27,715 nucleotides of DNA from JBOGXA01 sp050694175 (GTDB taxonomy: Bacteria > Actinomycetota > CADDZG01 > WHSQ01): positions 1-27,715 of the forward strand of contig JBOGXA010000026.1 of NCBI GenBank assembly GCA_050694175.1, given 5' to 3'. A model generated the notes under the pieces. That model was given only the letters and a program-made list of their open reading frames with translations, did not search any database and was not told the DNA's origin. Of the stretch, positions 1 through 7,459 are shown one piece after another (within the stretch, counting starts at the first letter, position 1; each line of letters starts with the position of its first letter). Both the position numbers and the translations under genes were made by a program.

Positions 1-26
1 TCCTTGAGCCTTCTGGTCGCTGTATG

Positions 27-70
27 CGTACATCGTACATGTACGGTGTACGCTAGACGTACGATGTACG
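27..70. promoter_or_regulatory. Palindromic operator, probably for the adjacent TetR regulator
   Basis: A perfect 12-bp palindrome, CGTACATGTACG, sits at 34-45. Around it is a perfect 12-bp inverted repeat: CGTACATCGTAC at 27-38 and GTACGATGTACG at 59-70. The block lies just upstream of a TetR-family gene, the usual position of an autoregulatory TetR operator, and it overlaps a leftward promoter. The symmetry is seen directly; binding by the neighbouring TetR protein is inferred. Confidence 0.7.
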
Positions 71-78
71 TTTGTCAA
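50..78 (-). promoter_or_regulatory. Leftward sigma70-type promoter inside the operator
   Basis: On the minus strand TTGACA (78-73) is followed by a 17-bp spacer and TAGCGT (55-50), which fits the TAnnnT -10 common in actinobacteria. Transcription would begin near 43 and run out of the left edge. The minus strand ends at the edge with AAGGA (5-1), a possible ribosome binding site, so the start codon of a divergent gene may lie just outside the window. The operator overlaps the spacer and the start region, as expected for repression. Confidence 0.55.
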
Positions 79-118
79 CAGGACGAACGGGAACTTCCGG
101 CGAAGAAAAGCAGAGGCC

Positions 119-814
119 ATGTCAACAAAGACCCCCGAATCGGACAAGCTTCGCGAGCCCCTCACCCGTGACCGCATCCTCGGAACCGCCCTCGAGATGA
201 TCGATCGGGACGGTCTCGAGGAGCTCAGCATGCGGAGGCTCGCGTCCGAGCTCGGCGTCAGCCCGATGTCGCTCTACAACCACATCCCGAACAAGGACGC
301 CGTCCTCGAGGGCGTCACCGAGAAGCTGCTCGGCGAGATCAATCTGAGCGATGTGGACACCCAGGATTGGGCGGAGGGCCTGAAGATCGGATTCCGGCTG
401 TTCCGCACGGTGTTGCTCAAGCATCCCCATGCGCTGCCCTGCATCGAGAACAAGCCGGTCGTCACGCCTGACGCGTTTCGGCCCATCGAGTTGTCGCTGT
501 CGTTGCTGGCGCGGGCCGGGTTCTCGCCGCAGGATGCGGTGTTCGCACACTGGACCCTCGTCGGTTACACCCTCGGCCATGCCAGCTTCCAGGTGAACAA
601 TCCCATCGCAAACCCCGACAACGCCCAGGAGCTGATGCTGCTGAAATTGCAGAACCTGGCCCCCGAGGAGTTCCCGAACCTCTCGGCAGCCCTCCCCTAC
701 ACGGTCGACTGCGACTTCGACGCGGCCTTCGAGTTCGGGCTCGAGGCAGTCGTCGACGGACTGAGGGCAAAGCTCACGCGCTCCGGACCGGTCTCGCCGG
801 GGCCCGGTGATTGA
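119..814 (+). CDS. TetR-family transcriptional regulator
   Basis: This is a 231-residue one-component repressor. The N-terminal TetR DNA-binding domain spans about residues 15-62, with the helix-turn-helix around 38-57 (RRLASELGVSPMSLYNHI) and the typical NKDAVLEG continuation. The remainder looks like the all-helical ligand and dimer domain of the TetR_C_1 type, but no ligand can be read from it. The ATG at 119 follows a weak AGAGG. A palindromic operator and a leftward promoter lie immediately upstream, so it probably represses itself and a divergent gene just off the left edge, often an exporter or detoxifying enzyme in this arrangement. The M14 gene starts 45 bp downstream on the same strand and could be co-transcribed. 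Confidence 0.93.
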   Translation: MSTKTPESDKLREPLTRDRILGTALEMIDRDGLEELSMRRLASELGVSPMSLYNHIPNKDAVLEGVTEKLLGEINLSDVDTQDWAEGLKIGFRLFRTVLLKHPHALPCIENKPVVTPDAFRPIELSLSLLARAGFSPQDAVFAHWTLVGYTLGHASFQVNNPIANPDNAQELMLLKLQNLAPEEFPNLSAALPYTVDCDFDAAFEFGLEAVVDGLRAKLTRSGPVSPGPGD

Positions 815-859
815 TCCTTGCGTTGGCTGTGTGGGTTCTGAGGTCACTCAATCCGGCTA

Positions 860-1630
860 ATGACCGCTGAGGTGACCACTCTGAGAACCTCGTTCGTGGT
901 CGCATCGGCCGTCGTGGCGGCCCTCCTCGTCACCGACCTCAATTCGTTTGAGGTGGAGCCCCGCCGACTCAACGACGCAATCACGGTCCGGGTGCGCTGG
1001 CGTGTGATAGGTCGATCGACCGACGGTCGCCGTATCCGTGCGATCGGCATCGGGGATCCGCACAGCAGCCGTTCGGTTCTCGTGGTCGGCTCCATTCACG
1101 GCAACGAGGGTGCCGGGAAAAAGATCGTGAAGGCGTTGCGGAACCAGCGCCCTCCCGCCGATCTGAACCTGTGGATCATCCCCGACCTGAACCCCGACGG
1201 ATCGATCGCCGGCACTCGACAGAACGGTCGTGGTGTCGACCTCAACCGCAACTTCCGGCGTGGGTGGCGGCGGCTGGGCGAGCGTTGGGATACGTACTAT
1301 TCGGGGCCTCGTCCCTTCTCAGAGCCCGAGTCGCGTGCCGCCCGCCGCTTCATCATCGACGTCCACCCCGACCTAACGATCTGGTACCACCAGGCGATGA
1401 GGCTGGTGGACCGCACCGGTCCGGGGCGTCGCTTCCGGCGCAGATATGCCCGCATCAGCGGGCTCCCGCTCAGGCCGATCGGTCCGCTACCAGGCACCGC
1501 CACGCGGTGGCAGAACCATCGATTCAAGCGCGATGTGGCGTTCGTCGTGGAGCTTCCCGCGGGCGCGCTCACGTGGCGCTCCGCTCGGCGTCACACGCGC
1601 GCGGTTCGCACGGTCGGCCGCATGCAGTAA
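860..1630 (+). CDS. M14-family zinc carboxypeptidase-like protein, probably exported
   Basis: The protein has 256 residues and a hydrophobic stretch at about 10-26 that could be a signal peptide or anchor. M14 landmarks appear in order: HGNE with putative zinc ligands H80 and E83, NPDG at 111-114, LNRNF around residues 128-132 (substrate-binding N and R), SEPES at 154-158, the third zinc ligand in WYHQ (H177), and the catalytic glutamate in VVELPAG (E231). The compact size and the NPDG/LNRN pattern resemble MpaA-type gamma-D-glutamyl-diaminopimelate amidases, so cleavage of cell-wall peptides is plausible; the substrate is inferred. It lies 45 bp after the TetR gene and runs head-on into the Rpf-like gene, with one base between the stop codons. 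Confidence 0.85.
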   Translation: MTAEVTTLRTSFVVASAVVAALLVTDLNSFEVEPRRLNDAITVRVRWRVIGRSTDGRRIRAIGIGDPHSSRSVLVVGSIHGNEGAGKKIVKALRNQRPPADLNLWIIPDLNPDGSIAGTRQNGRGVDLNRNFRRGWRRLGERWDTYYSGPRPFSEPESRAARRFIIDVHPDLTIWYHQAMRLVDRTGPGRRFRRRYARISGLPLRPIGPLPGTATRWQNHRFKRDVAFVVELPAGALTWRSARRHTRAVRTVGRMQ

Positions 1631-1631
1631 G

Positions 1632-2372
1632 TCAAAACTCGGCGGGCAGATGTCTGAAGCAGTTGGGCCACGCGCGCTCGCCCTGGATTGCCAGTACACG
1701 CTCTGCGACGGCGATCTGCTGCATCTTCGTCGCCCGATGCGCGTAGCGCGCGAATTCGCCTCCGCCGAAGCCGACCCATGTGTCCGGGTCGAACTGGAGA
1801 CCTCCATCGTATTGGGAATCGATGTGCCATCTGCCGCTCGACTCGCACATCGCGACCGCGCCCCAGTCGGCGCTGTACGTAATGAGCGTTCCCGACACGC
1901 TCCAGGAGGGACTGAAGCCGGCGTTTCGGATACGGCTTTCGCGCACGAGCTTCTCCAGCTCCTTGATAAGTCTCGCGCGCCCGGCCTTGAGACGCCTCAT
2001 CTCTTCTTTCGTCTCGGCAAGGTGCCTTATCAGCGCGTCCCGATCGTATAGGGCTCGCCCGAGCCGTCCGAAGCGGGTAATCAGACCGAGGAATCCCGAC
2101 GCGCCTGGGTTGCCACCGCTAAGGGTGAGGTGGGCGTCCTCGATGCGCGAGTCCGCGAGAGCCGATCGGTCCATCAGCGAGCGGTATCGCAAACGAGATA
2201 CATCGATTCGTTCCTCAATCGCGACGAGGGCCCGTTTGACGCGCTTGACCTCGGGATTCCTCCACGCGGACGCACCTGGAGCGACCGCGATCACGGCGAC
2301 CGCCGCCAGCACCGCGCCGGCCACGACGACTCGGGGCGCTAACGTAAGCAACGCACCTCGTCGAGAGAGCAC
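1632..2372 (-). CDS. Secreted Rpf-like transglycosylase (resuscitation-promoting-factor domain)
   Basis: This 246-residue protein has an N-terminal hydrophobic segment (about 14-33) ending in an Ala-rich cleavage-like site. A charged, probably coiled-coil region follows (about 40-145), then a C-terminal Rpf/transglycosylase-like domain (about 165-240). The domain shows WGAVAMCESSG with the expected catalytic glutamate E177, the GGLQF and WVGFGG signatures, and the cysteine pair C176 and C238 that forms a disulfide in Rpf proteins. Such enzymes cleave peptidoglycan glycan strands and stimulate regrowth of dormant actinobacteria. The coiled coil plus C-terminal Rpf arrangement resembles RpfC/RpfE-like or RipA-style stalk proteins. 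The GTG start lies inside the end of the upstream hydrolase gene (34-bp overlap), suggesting co-transcription and coupled translation. Confidence 0.9.
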   Translation of the reverse strand: MLSRRGALLTLAPRVVVAGAVLAAVAVIAVAPGASAWRNPEVKRVKRALVAIEERIDVSRLRYRSLMDRSALADSRIEDAHLTLSGGNPGASGFLGLITRFGRLGRALYDRDALIRHLAETKEEMRRLKAGRARLIKELEKLVRESRIRNAGFSPSWSVSGTLITYSADWGAVAMCESSGRWHIDSQYDGGLQFDPDTWVGFGGGEFARYAHRATKMQQIAVAERVLAIQGERAWPNCFRHLPAEF

Positions 2373-4126
2373 GACTCGGGAGCCGGGCCGAGCCGGATCC
2401 CATCGAGCGGCACGATCGGAAGCATCAGGCTCGATGGATGCGCCCGGTCGTGGAATACGGTGTTGAGGCCTACCGGCCGTTTCGGAACGTACGCGTAGTA
2501 GCTGTCTACCGCCGGCGGAGTATGCAGTTTGATCATCAAGCGATGACCGGGCCGGAAGACGTGGCCGAGCGGAAAGACCTCGACGAGGTACTCGTAGGTC
2601 TTTCCCGGCGTGATATCTGTCGGGTTCGTGTGCGGGCGGTAGGGGCGGTAGATACGACCACCAGAGGTCTTGTCGCTCAATGAGCCGTCGATCGCGCGGT
2701 GGCTCGCCTTGAGCATCCCGCGCTGCAGGTAATAGCGGCTGCCGTCGGGCCCGACATCGATCAGCTGCACGAATAGCTCGGTATCCGTCGCAGTGGACGA
2801 CACGAACAGCGTTGCAGTCATTGGCCCCACGACTGCGACCGGACTCGTGAACTTCCTGGTTGTGTAGGAAAGCTCGTCGGGGCCGTCTGCTGTCGTCACC
2901 GGAGATCCCGCTTCATGACCGCCCTGGTAGCTCCAGCCCTGACGAGGACTCCCGGAGACATACCCGTCGGCCGGCTCGGTCCTGCGCGGGGGATACAAGG
3001 ATAGGCGGCCGCCCGCGCGCAGGAAGAGGTCGGTCCAATTCGTGTCCTCGAGTGGGAACGTACGAGAGTTCCTTCGACCGTTCGATTTCCCCTCGATCAG
3101 TTCGAGAAGAGTTGTGACGCTCGACCTTGGATAAGCGGCCCCGCTTCCCTGTACCCAGTAGTCCAACCAGTCTCGCCGGTCCCTCCAGATCTCCCTGGGG
3201 CCCGTTTGTGTTCCATGGTCCCCGTTCGTCATGAGTAGTCGCTTGGGCACACCCTTAAGCGCCTCGAACAGGTGATATGGACCGCGCGGCCCCGTCTGTT
3301 CGTCTTGATAGGCACCGGTTATGTGCACGGGAATGTTGATGCGCTCCGCGTAATTGATGAGCGAGCGAGATTGCCACCAGTTGTTGTCGGTGTCGGAAAG
3401 GCCTTGCACGATGGGGTCGTTGAGGATGGTCCGGCGGTGCGAGGCCACATTCTCAGCGCAGATGGGGTCGCCTTCCATGAGGCCGTCGAGTGACCCGCCG
3501 CCGATGTCGTACACGTTGCGGACTCCGCCCGTCCACAGCAGGGGAAATCCGTAATTGCTCACGCCGCCCGGGTAGACGATGCCCCTGTAGAGGTCGTCGA
3601 TAAGGCCGGACACGGATGCTGCGCGCAAGTGGGGCGGGCGCGTCGCCGCGATCATGAAACCGGTGATGCCTCCGTACGAGTGCCCGTAGTAGCCGACCTC
3701 GCCGTCGGACCACGACTGCCGCGCTATCCACTCGATAACCTCGCGGCCGTCGAGCGCGCTGCGCCACGAGAAGAGGTCGAACTCGCCGCTCGAGCATCCG
3801 GTGCCGCGTATCGACGCATGGATCGTTACGTAATCGTCGTAGAAGATCTTAGTCAGCCCCCGGCTGCCCTCACTGCCGTCGGGCGCGGCCCCATCCGCCG
3901 ATCCTCCGTCGTATCCAGACATCTCGAAGATGGTTGGATAGCGCCTTCCTTTGACGTAGTCATCGGGCACGCGCACGTTTATTGCGATCAAGGTGCCGTC
4001 GCTCATCCTCACGTAGTGGGTGGGGGCTGCGGCCGCAGGAGACGCCGGCAGAAGGAAGACCGCGACGGCCCCAAGAGCCAGCGCAATCACCGGCAGCAAG
4101 GTGCACCGACGAATACAACGTGACAT
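2339..4126 (-). CDS. Secreted S15/CocE-NonD family hydrolase (X-Pro dipeptidyl-peptidase-like)
   Basis: A 595-residue protein from the ATG at 4126, chosen because GGGAGG stands 7 bp upstream and a clear Sec signal peptide follows at once (basic MSRCIRR, hydrophobic core about 9-27, ASPAAAA cleavage region). The longer frame to 4198 adds 24 residues without such a signal. The alpha/beta-hydrolase core has the nucleophile motif GHSYGG (S150), a candidate acid in YQDEQTG (D275) and the histidine in NGDHGTQ (H304). The C-terminal third looks like the jelly-roll domain of X-Pro dipeptidyl-peptidases and cocaine-esterase-like enzymes. It may be a peptidase or an esterase; the sequence does not decide. 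Its 3' end overlaps the rpf-like gene. Confidence 0.88.
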   Translation of the reverse strand: MSRCIRRCTLLPVIALALGAVAVFLLPASPAAAAPTHYVRMSDGTLIAINVRVPDDYVKGRRYPTIFEMSGYDGGSADGAAPDGSEGSRGLTKIFYDDYVTIHASIRGTGCSSGEFDLFSWRSALDGREVIEWIARQSWSDGEVGYYGHSYGGITGFMIAATRPPHLRAASVSGLIDDLYRGIVYPGGVSNYGFPLLWTGGVRNVYDIGGGSLDGLMEGDPICAENVASHRRTILNDPIVQGLSDTDNNWWQSRSLINYAERINIPVHITGAYQDEQTGPRGPYHLFEALKGVPKRLLMTNGDHGTQTGPREIWRDRRDWLDYWVQGSGAAYPRSSVTTLLELIEGKSNGRRNSRTFPLEDTNWTDLFLRAGGRLSLYPPRRTEPADGYVSGSPRQGWSYQGGHEAGSPVTTADGPDELSYTTRKFTSPVAVVGPMTATLFVSSTATDTELFVQLIDVGPDGSRYYLQRGMLKASHRAIDGSLSDKTSGGRIYRPYRPHTNPTDITPGKTYEYLVEVFPLGHVFRPGHRLMIKLHTPPAVDSYYAYVPKRPVGLNTVFHDRAHPSSLMLPIVPLDGIRLGPAPESCSLDEVRCLR

Positions 4127-4330
4127 CTCGAAGCCTCCCGGGGGGTCAGATGCTCTGGGGACTTTTCGCCGCCCTGGGCTCCAAACCCTGCTCCCCATGC
4201 AATCGGGCAGGCAGGAATTGGCATTATGTGAGGGGTGGAGCTGCGTGTGGCCCTCCGACGCGATACCGCCCCGTAATAACTCCGCCGAAGGGTGTACTAA
4301 TAGGTTGAGCGATCAGAAAAGGAGACCATC

Positions 4331-4804
4331 GTGACTGAGAAGGCAACCTTTGCCGCGGGATGCTTCTGGGGTGTCGAGGCCGCTTTCTGGAACGTCGACG
4401 GCGTCCTGTCGACAACGGTCGGCTACACGGGAGGCACCCTTCCGAATCCGTCGTACGAGCAGGTGTGCACGGGGCGGACCGGGCACGCCGAGGCGGTCGA
4501 GATCGTCTTCGACCCCGAGCGTGTGAGCTACGACGAGCTGCTCGAAGTCTTCTGGAGCAGCCATGACCCCACGACCATGAATCGCCAGGGTCCGGATGTC
4601 GGCACTCAATACCGGTCGGCGATATTCGTCCTCGACGACGATCAGAAGACCGCCGCTCTCGAGTCCAGACAGAGACTCGAGGAATCGGGTCGCTTCAAGC
4701 GTCCGATCGTGACCGAGATAACTCCGGCAGGCGAGTTCTTCCGGGCCGAGGAGTATCACCAGAAGTACTTCGACAAGCACGGAATCGCGAGCTGCCCGAT
4801 CTAG
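4331..4804 (+). CDS. msrA: Peptide methionine (S)-S-oxide reductase MsrA
   Basis: This 157-residue enzyme reduces methionine-S-sulfoxide in proteins and free methionine, repairing oxidative damage in the cytoplasm. The family signature GCFWG is at 10-14 with the catalytic cysteine C11. Other hallmarks are VGYTGG, the GHAEAV block, FWSSHDPT and the EYHQKYF stretch. A single C-terminal cysteine (C155) in the ending ASCPI can serve as the resolving residue; the second recycling cysteine of longer enzymes is absent. The GTG at 4331 is supported by GGAG at 4321-4324, six bases upstream. It diverges from the secreted hydrolase across about 200 bp and no msrB is adjacent. Confidence 0.96.
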   Translation: MTEKATFAAGCFWGVEAAFWNVDGVLSTTVGYTGGTLPNPSYEQVCTGRTGHAEAVEIVFDPERVSYDELLEVFWSSHDPTTMNRQGPDVGTQYRSAIFVLDDDQKTAALESRQRLEESGRFKRPIVTEITPAGEFFRAEEYHQKYFDKHGIASCPI

Positions 4805-4998
4805 ATCAGGCTTCCATTACCTGCCCGGCAAGCACCAGGCATGTCAGACGCGGTAGGACCCCTTCCGGGAGCGCTCGGGGTGGCCGGGAAACAGATCTCG
4901 GAGCCTGCTCTGATTCAACCTTTTGGGCCACTTTGCCGAGGTTGAGGCAGACGAAATCGTTCAGGCGGGAGCCGCAGAGGGAGAAAGGCGAGTCCGAC

Positions 4999-6078
4999 GT
5001 GCCCGATATTCACGACTTCCTACGTTACGTAGTGGACCAGAAGGGGTCCGATCTCCACATGCGAGCCGGGTGCCCCCCCAGCGTTCGAATTAACGGCCAC
5101 CTGATCAAGACCGGCTTCCCCATAGCAGATGGGACGGCCTGCCAGCAGGCGGCGCTGGAGCTGATGACCGACGAGCAGCTCGCAACCCTGAAGAAGATGG
5201 GTGAGGTCGACTTCGCTTTCTCGGAGCCGGGTGTCGGGCGTTTTCGCGTCAATGTTCACCGCCAGCGCGGCAGCCTCGGCATAGCCGCCAGATTCGTGCT
5301 TCCAGGGGCGCCCAACTTCGCCGAGTTGGGCCTGCCTCCCGCTGTCGAGATGCTGGGAAACGAGCACCGCGGCCTGCTGTTGGTGACCGGCCCGACGTCA
5401 TCGGGCAAGACGACGACGACCGGGGCGATCGTCCACCACATCAACGCGACGAGACCGTGCCACATCCTCACCATCGAGGATCCGATCGAGATCCTGCACA
5501 AGGACATCAAAGCGGATGTCACGCAGCGCGAGATCGGCATGGACACGACAACCTTCGCGACGGGTTTGCGTGCAGCGATGCGACAGGACCCCGACGTGAT
5601 TTTCGTCGGCGAGATCCGCGACCTCGAGACCGTGCGGGCGGCCATCCAGGCAGCGGAGACGGGGCACTTCGTCCTCGCGACCCTGCACACGACCAACGTG
5701 ACGGAAACGATCTCACGCGTGATCGACTTCTACCCCACCCACGAGAGCAAGCAGATTAGGGTTGCACTCGCGGGCTCGCTTGTGGGGATCATCTCCCAGA
5801 GGTTGTTGCCGCGTATCGGAGGGGGCCGGGCGGCTGCAATCGAGGTGCTGGTGTCGAACGGGCGCGTGCGCGACCTCATCCTCGATCCGGACCGGACGCA
5901 CATGATCCACGATCTCGTGTCCGAAGGCTCCTTCTACGGCATGCAGACGTTCGACCAGGCGCTTCTGAGCCTTTACCGGGCCGGGCTTGTCGACCTCGAC
6001 GACGCGAAGAACGCAGCAACCAACCCCCACGACTTCGGCATCATGTTGGCCCAGGAAGGCCTGATCACTACCGGCTGA
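4999..6078 (+). CDS. pilT: PilT-like type IV pilus retraction ATPase
   Basis: This 359-residue protein belongs to the secretion/twitching ATPase family (GspE/PilT). It has an N-terminal PAS-like region (about 1-100), Walker A GPTSSGKT at 131-138, Asp-box residues in ILTIEDPIEI, the degenerate Walker B PDVIFVGEIRD around 199-208 and the His-box TGHFVLATLHTTN. Hexameric PilT disassembles pilins during retraction. The GTG at 4999 gives the usual PilT N terminus (PDIHDFLRYVV) and is preceded by AGGGAGAAAGG; the longer TTG start at 4933 adds 22 basic residues not typical of the family. No pilB, pilC, pilM or pilin gene is present here, so the rest of the pilus must be encoded elsewhere. The 3' end overlaps the convergent aminotransferase gene by 11 bp. 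Confidence 0.93.
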   Translation: MPDIHDFLRYVVDQKGSDLHMRAGCPPSVRINGHLIKTGFPIADGTACQQAALELMTDEQLATLKKMGEVDFAFSEPGVGRFRVNVHRQRGSLGIAARFVLPGAPNFAELGLPPAVEMLGNEHRGLLLVTGPTSSGKTTTTGAIVHHINATRPCHILTIEDPIEILHKDIKADVTQREIGMDTTTFATGLRAAMRQDPDVIFVGEIRDLETVRAAIQAAETGHFVLATLHTTNVTETISRVIDFYPTHESKQIRVALAGSLVGIISQRLLPRIGGGRAAAIEVLVSNGRVRDLILDPDRTHMIHDLVSEGSFYGMQTFDQALLSLYRAGLVDLDDAKNAATNPHDFGIMLAQEGLITTG

Positions 6079-7402
6079 GGCCGTCCACAGCAACGAGCGC
6101 GGCGTCGACGTCCTCGGCGGAGGTGGCGATCCCGGCTCCCATGCGCACGTGGCGGACGGCGTACGGAGTCACGGTCGCAAGTATGTTGTGGTCCGTCCGG
6201 AGCTGATCGACTACGTCTTGAGGGTCGCGACCGTCGACGTCGAAGCACACGATTCCCGAGGAGAGATCCTCGTTCATCGGTGTTCTGACCCGCACGTGGC
6301 TCATGGACGCCAGGCCCTCTTTGAGCTGCCGGTTCAATGCGTGCGTCCGGTCGGCGATCTGCTGCACGCCGATCTCCAGGTGCCACTCGAATGCCTGAGC
6401 CAGCGCCCACCTGTGTTCGAAAGAGTGGTAGCCGCCGGGAGTCATTGCCGCCGCGGGAGTGAGACCGGCCTGAGACGGGGTCAGGCCATCTAGCCATGCT
6501 CGGTAGCCGCGGCCGTCGAAGGTGGGGATGGTCGCGCGCGACCTGCCCCACCCTCGCTCGCTGCCCCACACGATTCCCGTCCCGCGCGGCCCCCACAGCC
6601 ACTTGTGGGTGCCTGCGATGAGGAAGTCACAGCCGAGCCCGGACATCGCGTCGGGTTCTACGCCGACACCATGAACGCCGTCGACACATAGGAGGACCTG
6701 ATCGCGCGCCTTCCGCCGGGCGTTTATACGCGCCAGCATGCGGGCGATGCGGTTGATTGGAAGCTTTAGTCCAGTGCTCGAGTGCACCCAGGTAAGGGCA
6801 ACCACACGCGTGCGTGGCGTGACTGCCGTGCGGATTCGCTCCACTATCTCCGTCCGCGTGACGGTGGCAAGATTTCGGTACAGGCGGATCTTGCGCACTC
6901 GGATCCCGTCGCGCACCGAGCGCAGGCGCAGCGCCTCGTGAGTTGCGTAGAAATCGTGGTGGGTTGTCAGCACCTCATCGCCGCGGCGCAGCCGCAATCC
7001 CCCGTACATGAGGCCGAGGCCCATCGTCGTGCTGTCGGTCAATGCGACGCTCTCCGGTGCGACATCAAGATAGGCGGACGCGGCGCCCAGGACGTCGTTC
7101 TCCAGCCGCCCCTGGTTCTGAAACATGTACAGGCGCGTGTTCGACTCGAGCCCATCGCGATGTTGTGCGATCGCGTCCCGGACGGGAGCCGGATGCGACG
7201 CGAGCACGAATGCGGCGAAGTGCCGGTAGCTCGGATCGAGATCGAACTGCGCTCGGACCGCGGCCCAATCGGGAGGATCGCCGGGAGCCGCGAGCGCGGA
7301 TCGCGGGGGGGCCGGAAGTGGCAACGCCTCCAGGAGCCCCGCGCCCAGGACCATCCCCGAACCGCTCAAGAACCGTCGCCGGTCGATCAGCCTTCTCTTC
7401 AT
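6068..7402 (-). CDS. Class V aminotransferase-fold PLP enzyme with a Tat signal
   Basis: The protein has 444 residues from the ATG at 7402, preceded by GGGGG seven bases upstream; a GTG at 7414 would add four residues. A twin-arginine signal is clear: DRRRFLSG at 7-14, then a hydrophobic stretch and an Ala-rich cleavage region near 38. The mature part has the fold-type I PLP layout: the VDGVHGVG cofactor loop (D241, H244) and the Schiff-base lysine in GTHKWLWGPRGTG (K267). Overall it resembles isopenicillin-N-epimerase or cysteine-desulfurase-like class V enzymes. Export of a folded, PLP-loaded enzyme by Tat is the inference. The reaction cannot be told from sequence, since racemase, lyase and desulfurase activities all occur in the family. 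Confidence 0.9.
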   Translation of the reverse strand: MKRRLIDRRRFLSGSGMVLGAGLLEALPLPAPPRSALAAPGDPPDWAAVRAQFDLDPSYRHFAAFVLASHPAPVRDAIAQHRDGLESNTRLYMFQNQGRLENDVLGAASAYLDVAPESVALTDSTTMGLGLMYGGLRLRRGDEVLTTHHDFYATHEALRLRSVRDGIRVRKIRLYRNLATVTRTEIVERIRTAVTPRTRVVALTWVHSSTGLKLPINRIARMLARINARRKARDQVLLCVDGVHGVGVEPDAMSGLGCDFLIAGTHKWLWGPRGTGIVWGSERGWGRSRATIPTFDGRGYRAWLDGLTPSQAGLTPAAAMTPGGYHSFEHRWALAQAFEWHLEIGVQQIADRTHALNRQLKEGLASMSHVRVRTPMNEDLSSGIVCFDVDGRDPQDVVDQLRTDHNILATVTPYAVRHVRMGAGIATSAEDVDAALVAVDGLSR

Positions 7403-7459
7403 CGTGACCCCCACAACCCATCGAGTGAGCAGCAGATCGCAACTATTCCGATCCGTTGC

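Noticed and set aside
1..33. A short open minus-strand frame with ATG at 33-31 running off the left edge
   Set aside because: The ATG falls inside the operator, about 10 bases from the predicted transcription start, and a better ribosome binding site is at the edge. The true start is probably outside the window.
122..847. A 241-residue minus-strand frame opposite the TetR gene
   Set aside because: No domain is recognisable and the TetR frame explains the sequence.
4805..4998. A terminator after msrA (ACCCC/GGGGT pairing near 4857-4880)
   Set aside because: The stem is only five base pairs and no T-run follows.
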